11,080 nucleotides of DNA from Brevundimonas sp. UBA5936 (GTDB taxonomy: Bacteria; Pseudomonadota; Alphaproteobacteria; Caulobacterales; Caulobacteraceae), in NCBI GenBank assembly GCA_002430835.1, contig DJDA01000110.1:22937-34016 (forward strand). The letters run 5' to 3'. The notes below the pieces were generated by a model, which did not search any database, was not told the origin of the DNA, and was given only the letters and a program-made list of their open reading frames with translations. Numbering within the stretch: position 1 is the stretch's first letter; each line of letters begins with the position of its first letter. This document shows positions 1 through 5,845 of this stretch, one piece after another. A program made the translations under genes and the position numbers.

Positions 1-165
1 CTGACCTTCATCAACGGCGCCAATGAAACCGCCGTGACCCCGGTCAACGCCTCGAGCGTCCACGCCGCCTTCACCGACACCGACTACATCGGCGCCGTGA
101 AGAATGCTTCGGACACCTGGTGGCAGGGTTGGACCTGCGGCCTGACCGCCAACGCGAAGTGCTGA
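1..165 (+). CDS. C-terminal end of a secreted/surface protein upstream of a TonB receptor (partial)
   Basis: The frame is open from the first base to a TGA at 163-165, giving the last 54 residues of a protein whose start lies outside the window. The tail contains DYIGAVKNASDTWWQGWTCG. Tails of this kind, with an aromatic-rich 'DYIGA...W..GWT' ending, occur in large secreted or cell-surface proteins of proteobacteria that are often encoded next to a TonB-dependent receptor; I recall this from family resemblance and could not search it. Two cysteines near the end (in WTCG and as the last residue) could form a disulfide in the periplasm or outside the cell. It lies 89 bp upstream of the receptor gene on the same strand, so the two probably share a transcript and a substrate. 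The function is unknown. Confidence 0.7.
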   Translation: MTFINGANETAVTPVNASSVHAAFTDTDYIGAVKNASDTWWQGWTCGLTANAKC

Positions 166-180
166 TGAACCCTCTGGCGA

Positions 181-206
181 GGCGGCGGTCCGAAAGGGCC
201 GCCGCC
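181..206 (+). other. Intercistronic hairpin with GAAA tetraloop
   Basis: The sequence shows an 11-bp stem, GGCGGCGGTCC (181-191) against GGGCCGCCGCC (196-206), with one T-G wobble and a GAAA (GNRA) tetraloop at 192-195. It sits 15 bases after the stop of the upstream gene and 48 bases before the receptor start. No T-run follows (GACCCTTTG), so a simple intrinsic terminator is unlikely. It may be an attenuator, a 3'-end stabiliser, or an RNA-processing site that sets different levels for the secreted partner and the receptor. The structure is seen in the sequence; the role is inferred. Confidence 0.6.
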
Positions 207-254
207 GACCCTTTGAGCGTCCAGCCTCTCTCGACCTACGCAAGGCAGCCGAAC

Positions 255-2948
255 ATGAAGAACAAGACCCTGACCCGTAACGGGCTGCTGCTGGCCAGCA
301 GCGCCCTGGTCGCCGCTTTCGGCGCGCCCAGCCTCGCGCTCGCCCAGCCGTCCGCTCCCGTCGCCGCCGTGGCTCTGAGCAATGAACTGCCCGCCGATCC
401 GGAAAGCCCGGATCAGGTGTCGCAGACCCCGGCCACCCAACTGGGCGACATCGTCGTCCTGGGCCGCAATATCCCGCAGCCGAACCGTCAGAGCGCCGAG
501 GTGGCCGCTTTCCTGACGTCTGAAGACCTGCAACGCACCGGCGACTCCACCGCCGCCGCCGCCCTGACCCGCGTGACCGGCCTGTCGATCGTCGAGGGCC
601 GCTTCGTCTATGTGCGCGGCCTGGGCGAGCGCTATTCCTCGGCCCTGCTGAACGGTTCGCCGCTGCCTAGCCCCGAGCCGCTGCAGCGCGTGGTGCCGCT
701 GGACCTGTTCCCCTCCAGCATCCTGGCGGGCGTGACGGTTCAGAAGTCCTATTCCCCCAACTATCCGGGCGAGTTCGGCGGCGGGGTCATCGACCTGCGC
801 ACCGTGGACGCCCCGGCTGAGCCCTTCCTGACCTTCAAGGCGGGCATCGGCGGCAACACCGAGACGACGGGCCGCGACAACCTGGTCTATTACGGCTCGG
901 ACACCGACTGGACCGGCTTCGACGACGAGACCCGCAAGATTCCGGGGCCGATCGACCTGGCCTTCCGCACCGGCAAGCAGATCAACATGGCCAACTTCTC
1001 GGCCGCCGAGCTGCAGCGGATGGGCCGCTCGATGGTCAATGCGCCGCTGCGTCTGATGCAGCGTCAGCAGACGCCGGTCGACGGCAGCCTGGAGCTGGCG
1101 GGCGGCTTCCGCACCCCGACCGAGGTCGGCGACCTGGGCGTCATCGCCGTGGCCGGTTACGACAACTCCTGGCGCACCCGTCAGGCGATCCAGGAAGAGG
1201 GCCAGTTCCAGGGCGACGACCTGGTGCCGGTCTCGACCTTCGACGTCGAGTCCAACCAGAACGACGTGCGCCTGAACTTCCTGGGCGGGCTGTCGCTGAC
1301 GAACGACGATCATGAGGTGAAGTGGACCAACCTCTACGTCCGCACCACGACCAAGCGCGCCCGCACCTCGGCCGGTCCGGACTTCGACGCCGGCGGCAGC
1401 GTGATCCGCAACGACTACACCGAGTGGTTCGTGCGTCAGCTGTTCACCAGCCAACTGGCGGGCGAGCACTACTTCGGCGCCGACGGCGAGTGGAAGCTGG
1501 ACTGGCGCGCGGCCTACGCCAAGACCTCGCGCGACGCCCCCTATGAATCGCGCTTCCAGTACGGAGTCGACGCCCAGGACCGCTTGATCCACAACGTCCA
1601 GGGCAACCAGATCTCTTTCAGCGAACTGGACGACGAAATCTGGTCCGGCGGCGTGGACCTGGCCTACAAGCTGCCGATGGCGGCGGGGCGCGAGGCGACC
1701 ATCAGCGTCGGCGCCTCCACCCTGGACAACACCCGCTCGGCCGAACGTCACGACCTGCAGTTCGAGGCCGTCAACGGCCTGACCGACAGCCAGCGCCGCG
1801 CGCGGATCGACTATCTGTTCTCGGACTTCAACATCAATCCGTGGACCCTGCAGCTGCGCGAGATCGCCGGCTCGAACGGCGCCAACGCCTATGACGCCGA
1901 CATGAAGGTCAATGCGATCTACGCCATGGTCGACGCCGAGTTCGTGCCGACCATCCGCACCACCTTCGGCGTCCGCTTCGAGGACGGCCAGCAGAGCGTG
2001 ACGCCGCGCGACCTGTTCGGCGGAACCTCGTCCTATGAGGCGACCGAGATCGAGGAGCAGTACTGGCTGCCGTCGTTCACCGCGACGTGGAACTTCACCG
2101 AGGATCAGCAACTGCGCTTCGGCGCGTCCAAGACCATCGGCCGTCCGCAGTTCCGCGAACTGGCGCCCCAGGCCTATACGGACCCGGAAAGCGACCGCGT
2201 CTTCATCGGCAACCCCTATCTGACGGACACCGAGATCCTGAACCTGGACGCGCGCTGGGAATGGTATTTCGGCCGCCAGCAGTTCGTCACGGCGGGCGTC
2301 TTCTACAAGAAGCTGGACAAGCCGGTCGAAGCGGTGATCGTCGATGTCGGCAACCAGCGCCAGCAGACCTTCCTCAACGCGCCGGAAGCGACCGTCATGG
2401 GCGTCGAGGCCGAGGTGAAGAAATACTTCGAGTTCGCCGACCAGGCGGCCTTCATCTCGAACAAGCGCTGGCTGGTGCAGGCCAACTATACCTGGTCGGA
2501 CTCTGAGGTTTCGGTCGGCGAGGGCGACACCGTCATCACCTTGGGCGGCGGCGGCCGTCCCGAACAGGCGTCCTTCTTCATCCAGGACGGCAGCCGTCTG
2601 CAAGGCCAGTCGGAGCACGTCGCCAACCTGCAGCTGGGTTGGGAAGACGACACGGCCCGCTCGCAGGCGACCTTCATCCTGAACTACGTCTCGGAGCGGA
2701 TCACCGCGCGCGGCGCGGGCGTCGGCACGGCGCGCGAGCCGGACTATGTGCAGGAGCCGGGCGCCTTCCTCGATTTCGTCTATCGCAAGGACTTCACTGT
2801 GAAGGGCCGCGACCTGGGCTTCGCCCTGGAGCTGCGCAACCTGCTGGGGACGGACTTCGAGGAGTATCAGGAGAAGGGCAACAAGATCCGCATCAACCAG
2901 TACGACCTGGGCCAGAGCGCCTCGGTCAGCCTGACGGCGCGTTTCTAA
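255..2948 (+). CDS. TonB-dependent outer-membrane receptor
   Basis: This 897-residue protein has the plan of a TonB-dependent receptor, a 22-strand outer-membrane barrel with an N-terminal plug that imports ligands using energy from TonB-ExbB-ExbD. Residues 1-30 form a signal peptide (MKNK start, hydrophobic core, LALA/Q cleavage). A TonB-box-like stretch, GDIVVLG, lies at 64-70. The plug runs from about 75 to 183 and includes YVRGLGERYSSALLNG and the closing FGGGVIDLRT. The rest is barrel, ending in the outer-membrane sorting signal LTARF with terminal Phe. The ATG at 255 is chosen because it begins the signal peptide; the frame stays open upstream to 120, but the 45 extra residues look non-coding and overlap the previous gene. 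The Shine-Dalgarno is weak (AAGGCA about 7 bases upstream), which fits translation within a polycistronic message. The substrate cannot be read from the sequence. The family is secure. Confidence 0.93.
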   Translation: MKNKTLTRNGLLLASSALVAAFGAPSLALAQPSAPVAAVALSNELPADPESPDQVSQTPATQLGDIVVLGRNIPQPNRQSAEVAAFLTSEDLQRTGDSTAAAALTRVTGLSIVEGRFVYVRGLGERYSSALLNGSPLPSPEPLQRVVPLDLFPSSILAGVTVQKSYSPNYPGEFGGGVIDLRTVDAPAEPFLTFKAGIGGNTETTGRDNLVYYGSDTDWTGFDDETRKIPGPIDLAFRTGKQINMANFSAAELQRMGRSMVNAPLRLMQRQQTPVDGSLELAGGFRTPTEVGDLGVIAVAGYDNSWRTRQAIQEEGQFQGDDLVPVSTFDVESNQNDVRLNFLGGLSLTNDDHEVKWTNLYVRTTTKRARTSAGPDFDAGGSVIRNDYTEWFVRQLFTSQLAGEHYFGADGEWKLDWRAAYAKTSRDAPYESRFQYGVDAQDRLIHNVQGNQISFSELDDEIWSGGVDLAYKLPMAAGREATISVGASTLDNTRSAERHDLQFEAVNGLTDSQRRARIDYLFSDFNINPWTLQLREIAGSNGANAYDADMKVNAIYAMVDAEFVPTIRTTFGVRFEDGQQSVTPRDLFGGTSSYEATEIEEQYWLPSFTATWNFTEDQQLRFGASKTIGRPQFRELAPQAYTDPESDRVFIGNPYLTDTEILNLDARWEWYFGRQQFVTAGVFYKKLDKPVEAVIVDVGNQRQQTFLNAPEATVMGVEAEVKKYFEFADQAAFISNKRWLVQANYTWSDSEVSVGEGDTVITLGGGGRPEQASFFIQDGSRLQGQSEHVANLQLGWEDDTARSQATFILNYVSERITARGAGVGTAREPDYVQEPGAFLDFVYRKDFTVKGRDLGFALELRNLLGTDFEEYQEKGNKIRINQYDLGQSASVSLTARF

Positions 2949-2972
2949 GCGCAGACGGCGCCTGAACATTTG

Positions 2973-3006
2973 AGCCGGGAGGTCTAGCGGCCTCCCGGCT
3001 TTTTTT
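2973..3006 (+). terminator. Rho-independent terminator of the TonB-receptor gene
   Basis: A 12-bp stem runs from 2973-2984 (AGCCGGGAGGTC) to 2989-3000 (GGCCTCCCGGCT) with one T-G wobble, and the loop is TAGC. A run of seven T begins at the last stem base (3000-3006). The hairpin starts 24 bases after the receptor stop codon. This is a textbook intrinsic terminator for the plus strand and isolates the uptake unit from the next gene. Confidence 0.92.
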
Positions 3007-3163
3007 ATCCCTCTCCTGTTGGGCGAGGGTGACGGTTGCGTGTCACTCTTTCCGAACTCGCCGCATCTGTCGTGACAACTTCTCGGCGCTGTCATGGTTC
3101 GGAGCGAGCCGGGTACGGAGCATCCGCCTAGGGAGGCGTTGCGGCCGCGAGAGGCCGTGGGGG

Positions 3164-4078
3164 ATGTCTTCCTTGCTCGCTGGCCTTCGCAAACTGAGCG
3201 CCGTTTCGTGGGGCAAGGGCGGCCTGTCCCTTGGCCGCCTATCCCTTCGTCGTCCGCCGTTGCGGCGCGTGGTCGAGGCGGCGTTGATCCTACTTCTTCT
3301 GGTGCAGGCCGGGCGGCTGGTCTGGCTGTCGCTGGGCCATGCGCGCGACCTGGCGCGCGACCGCGACGTCTTCCTGGGGCTGTGGAAGGGCGCGCCGGTC
3401 TTCGCCGCCGAGTTCGAGGGCTCCATCGATCCGACCAGCGGACCGGCCGGGGGCCTGGGCCGTTTTGTCGAGATGCGCGAGGCGGCGGTCGTCCTGCCCG
3501 AGGCCGACGCCGGGATCGCCGCCACGGCCAAGAGCCTGTTCGACTGGCGCCGCCGTCACGGCTTCTGCGCCGCCTGCGGCAAGGCGACGGACCAGGCGTC
3601 CGGCGGGTGGAAGCGCGTCTGCCCGGCCTGCGGGACCGAGCATTTCCCGCGCGTCGATCCGGTCGTCATCATGCTGCCGGTCTATAAGGGCGGGGCCGAG
3701 CCGCGCTGCCTGCTGGGCCGTCAGGCCGCCTGGCCCGCCGGCCGGATGTCGGCGCTGGCAGGCTTCATGGAGCCGGGCGAGGCGATCGAGGAAGCCTGCG
3801 CCCGCGAGGTGATGGAGGAGGCGGGGCTGACGGTGTCGGACGTGGCCTATCACTCCAGCCAGCCCTGGCCCTTCCCGGCCCAGTTGATGATCGGCCTGAT
3901 CGCCGAGGTTACGACCGATGAGGCCGCGCCCGATCAGACCGAGTTGGAGGCCGTCGCCTGGCTGACCAGGGCGGAGGCCCGCGCCGTGCTGGACGAGACC
4001 CATCCGACCATTCACGCTCCGCCGCCCTACGCCATCGCCAGACGGCTGCTCGAGACCTGGGCGCGGGGCGAGGGCTAG
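3164..4078 (+). CDS. nudC: NudC-family NAD(H) pyrophosphatase with a transmembrane N-terminus
   Basis: This Nudix hydrolase is expected to cleave NADH/NAD+ to NMN(H) and AMP; NudC enzymes also remove NAD caps from RNA. From the ATG at 3164 it has 304 residues. A zinc ribbon is formed by Cys135, Cys138, Cys153 and Cys156. The Nudix box G-x5-E-x7-RE-V-x-EE-x-G-L spans about residues 200-222, and the NADH-pyrophosphatase signature SQPWPFP lies at about 232-238. The catalytic part is therefore complete. The N-terminus is odd: residues 1-34 are basic and residues 35-57 form one strong hydrophobic helix (AALILLLLVQAG), where other NudC proteins have a soluble N-terminal lobe. The start is uncertain. 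The frame is open back to a GTG at 3029, and no clear Shine-Dalgarno precedes 3164 (only GGGGG). It is convergent with the nitroreductase gene, and no partner genes are adjacent. The enzyme call is firm; the N-terminus is not. Confidence 0.85.
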   Translation: MSSLLAGLRKLSAVSWGKGGLSLGRLSLRRPPLRRVVEAALILLLLVQAGRLVWLSLGHARDLARDRDVFLGLWKGAPVFAAEFEGSIDPTSGPAGGLGRFVEMREAAVVLPEADAGIAATAKSLFDWRRRHGFCAACGKATDQASGGWKRVCPACGTEHFPRVDPVVIMLPVYKGGAEPRCLLGRQAAWPAGRMSALAGFMEPGEAIEEACAREVMEEAGLTVSDVAYHSSQPWPFPAQLMIGLIAEVTTDEAAPDQTELEAVAWLTRAEARAVLDETHPTIHAPPPYAIARRLLETWARGEG

Positions 4079-4101
4079 GCCCTCGGGACAAGCCCGAGGG
4101 C
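4079..4101. terminator. Hairpin between convergent genes, probable bidirectional terminator
   Basis: A perfect 9-bp inverted repeat, GCCCTCGGG (4079-4087) and CCCGAGGGC (4093-4101), has the 5-base loop ACAAG. It starts right after the nudC stop and ends 7 bases before the last codon of the convergent nitroreductase gene. No T-run is present on either strand, so termination would be weak or factor-assisted. Its location exactly between two 3' ends is the main argument. Confidence 0.6.
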
Positions 4102-4108
4102 GACGGCC

Positions 4109-4723
4109 TTACAGGATCTGGGCCGCTTCCTCGAAGTCGAGGCGGGGCGAGCGGGGGAACAGGTTCTCGTCCGTGCCGTAGCCCAGGTTCATGATGAAGT
4201 TCGGCTCGACATTGCTGTCGGGAAAGAACTCGGCCTTCACGCCCGCCGCGTCGAAGCCCGACATCGGACCCACATCCAGACCCAGCGCCCGCGCGGCGAT
4301 GGTCAGATAGCCGCCCTGCAGCGAGGCGTTGCGGAAGGCGGCTTCACGACGGCCCGCTTCCTCCGGGAACCAGTCGCGGGCGCCCGGCGCGTGCGGGAAC
4401 AGCTTGGGCAGGGTCTCGTGGAAGTCGACGTCCTGGGCGATGATCAGATTGACCGGCGCGGCCAGGGTCTTGGCGCGGTTGCCTTCGGCCATGTGCGTCG
4501 ACAGCCGGGCCTTGGCCTCGGGCGAGGTGACGAAGACGAAGCGGGCCGGGGTCATGTTGACCGCCGTCGGGCCGTACTTGGTCAGGTCGTAGAGCTTGCG
4601 GATCAGGGCCTCAGGCACGGGGCGATCGCTCCAGCCGTTGCGCGTGCGCGCTTCGGTGAACAGCTGGGCCAGGACCGGGTCGGAGACCGGCATGTCACGG
4701 GTCGGGAAGGCGTCAAAGGCCAT
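4109..4723 (-). CDS. Nitroreductase-family flavoprotein, RutE-like (malonic semialdehyde reductase family)
   Basis: The 204-residue protein matches the RutE/HadB branch of the nitroreductase fold over its full length: LFTEARTRNGW near residue 21, YGPTAVNMTPARFVFV near 50-65, FRNASLQGGYL near 130-140 and ALGLDVGPMSGFD near 146-158. E. coli RutE, as I recall it, has closely similar sequence at all these points (FTDARTHNGW, MKWGPTSANCSPARIVF, ALGLDTGPMSGFD). RutE reduces malonic semialdehyde to 3-hydroxypropionate in pyrimidine degradation, using FMN and NAD(P)H. No other rut gene is nearby, so a general NAD(P)H-dependent reductase role is as likely and I leave the symbol empty. The ATG start at 4723 has a good Shine-Dalgarno, GGAGA, 7 bases upstream. 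It stands alone, convergent with nudC and divergent from ybaB. Confidence 0.85.
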   Translation of the reverse strand: MAFDAFPTRDMPVSDPVLAQLFTEARTRNGWSDRPVPEALIRKLYDLTKYGPTAVNMTPARFVFVTSPEAKARLSTHMAEGNRAKTLAAPVNLIIAQDVDFHETLPKLFPHAPGARDWFPEEAGRREAAFRNASLQGGYLTIAARALGLDVGPMSGFDAAGVKAEFFPDSNVEPNFIMNLGYGTDENLFPRSPRLDFEEAAQIL

Positions 4724-4744
4724 CAGAGCTTCTCCAGAAAACTG

Positions 4745-4772
4745 ATTAGTAACTTCAAGTGTGGCTAATTAG
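4745..4772. promoter_or_regulatory. Possible operator over the nitroreductase promoter
   Basis: The 8-bp palindrome CTAATTAG (4765-4772) covers the proposed -10, and a further half site ATTAG lies at 4745-4749, making an inverted pair ATTAG-N15-CTAAT. This is the only AT-rich patch in the area. Single nitroreductase genes are commonly controlled by MarR/HxlR- or TetR-type repressors that bind such sites. No regulator gene is adjacent, so the role is a guess from position. Confidence 0.3.
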
Positions 4773-4794
4773 GCGTGCGTCGCTGCACCGTCAA
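4766..4794 (-). promoter_or_regulatory. Candidate promoter of the nitroreductase gene
   Basis: On the minus strand, TTGACGG (4794 down to 4788) is a perfect match to the Caulobacter housekeeping -35 (TTGACGS). After a 17-base spacer comes TAATTA (4771-4766) as an AT-rich but imperfect -10. The start point would be near 4759, giving a leader of about 35 bases that contains the GGAGA ribosome site. Confidence 0.5.
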
Positions 4795-4898
4795 GGGGAT
4801 CGGCCACATAAGTTGTGACGGATGCGGCGTCGCCGGGCGCGGCGCGCTTTCTTCGCCGGGGTCTGGAGCCGCGCGGCGCTTCGCCCTATCTAGGGGCT

Positions 4899-5228
4899 AT
4901 GAAAGACCTCAACGCCCTGATGCAACAGGCCCAGGCGATGCAGCAGAAGCTGCAGGACGCCCAGGCGAAAATGGCCGAATCCACCGCCGAGGGCAACTCG
5001 GGCGGCGGCCTTGTCACCATTGCTTTGAAAGGCCCTGGCGAGATCACCTCGGTGAAGATCGACGACAGCCTGATGGCGCCCGGCGAGGGCGAGATCCTGG
5101 CCGACCTGATCGTCGCCGCCCACGCCGACGCCAAGCGCAAGCTGGACGAGATCAACAACGCCCTGATGCGCGACGCCGCCGGGCCGATGGCCGGGATGAA
5201 CATCCCCGGAATGCCGAAACTCTTCTGA
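4899..5228 (+). CDS. ybaB: YbaB/EbfC family nucleoid-associated protein
   Basis: This 109-residue protein has the full YbaB/EbfC layout. An N-terminal helix starts MKDLNALMQQAQAMQQKLQD, followed by the small beta sheet with GGGLVTIALKGPGEITSVKID, and a C-terminal helix with DLIVAAHADAKRKLDEIN. The tail ends in the Met/Gly-rich GMNIPGMPKLF. Family members form homodimers that grip DNA like tweezers and are nearly always encoded next to recR. Here the TGA stop overlaps the recR ATG (TGATG), so the two are translationally coupled. In many bacteria dnaX comes just upstream; it is absent here. The ATG at 4899 gives the conserved N-terminus. The frame is open further upstream to a GTG at 4815, but those residues do not fit the family. 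Confidence 0.93.
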   Translation: MKDLNALMQQAQAMQQKLQDAQAKMAESTAEGNSGGGLVTIALKGPGEITSVKIDDSLMAPGEGEILADLIVAAHADAKRKLDEINNALMRDAAGPMAGMNIPGMPKLF

Positions 5229-5845
5229 TGGCCGCCTCCGCCGGGCCGGAAATCGAACGGCTCATCAGCCTGCTGGCCAAGCTGCCGGGCATGGGCCCGC
5301 GCTCGGCCCGGCGCGCGGCGCTGGCCCTGTTGAAGCGGCGCGAGCAGCTGCTGGTCCCGCTGGCCGCCTCGCTGGCCGAGACGGCGGACAAGGTCGTCAA
5401 CTGCTCGGTCTGCGGCTCGCCCGACACGCGCGATCCCTGCTCGGTCTGTTCGGATCAGGCGCGCGACAACACTCTGATCTGCGTGGTCGAGGAGGCCGGC
5501 GCCCTGTGGGCCATGGAGCGGTCGGGCGCCTTTCGCGGCAAGTATCATGTGCTGGGCGGCCTACTGTCGGCGCTGGACGGCGTCGGCCCCGAACAACTGC
5601 GCATCGCCGAGCTGATCGGCCGGGTCAAAGGCGGCGAGATGGGCGGCGGCGAGGCGCGCGAGGTCGTCCTGGCCCTGCCCGCCACGGTCGACGGCCAGAC
5701 GACGGCCCACTACCTGGCCGAGCGCCTGTCGGCGGCGGGGGTGCAGGTCACGTCGCTGGCGCGAGGCGTGCCCGTCGGCGGCGAACTGGACTGGCTGGAC
5801 GACGGCACCATCATCCAGGCCTTGCGGGCGCGGCGGCCCGCTTAG
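5228..5845 (+). CDS. recR: Recombination mediator protein RecR
   Basis: This 205-residue protein has the usual RecR length and order. The helix-hairpin-helix region includes LAKLPGMGPRSARRAAL (about 16-32). A four-cysteine zinc motif is formed by Cys59, Cys62, Cys71 and Cys74. The Toprim domain runs from about 83 to 180 (ICVVEEAGALWAMERSG; YHVLGGLLSALDGVGP). The conserved C-terminus reads LARGVPVGGELDWLDDGT and ends in ALRARR. RecR acts with RecF and RecO to load RecA onto SSB-coated single-stranded DNA at gaps. The start overlaps the ybaB stop by one base. At the 3' end its TAG overlaps the stop of the convergent membrane-protein gene. The Toprim stretch reads LPATVDGQTT where many homologues have N-P-T-V-E-G, a mild variation. 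Confidence 0.96.
   Translation: MAASAGPEIERLISLLAKLPGMGPRSARRAALALLKRREQLLVPLAASLAETADKVVNCSVCGSPDTRDPCSVCSDQARDNTLICVVEEAGALWAMERSGAFRGKYHVLGGLLSALDGVGPEQLRIAELIGRVKGGEMGGGEAREVVLALPATVDGQTTAHYLAERLSAAGVQVTSLARGVPVGGELDWLDDGTIIQALRARRPA
5824..5841. terminator. Stem-loop in the last codons of recR, possible shared transcription stop
   Basis: A perfect 6-bp inverted repeat, GCGGGC (5824-5829) and GCCCGC (5836-5841), encloses GCGGCG and sits directly before the overlapping stop codons of recR and the convergent gene. There is no room and no T-run for a classical terminator. In such GC-rich DNA a 6-bp repeat can arise by chance. Confidence 0.35.

Noticed and set aside
3009..3029. CCCTC...GAGGG pairing after the receptor terminator
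   Set aside because: The stem is short and mismatched, and the preceding hairpin already explains termination. It could be part of a dispersed intergenic repeat, but one copy in this window cannot show that.
84..3095. A 1003-codon open frame on the minus strand covering the whole TonB-receptor gene
   Set aside because: It mirrors the receptor codons in GC-rich DNA where antisense stops are rare. Its product is a repetitive Arg/Ala/Val/Asp-rich sequence without a recognisable domain, while the plus strand has a signal peptide, plug, barrel and terminator.
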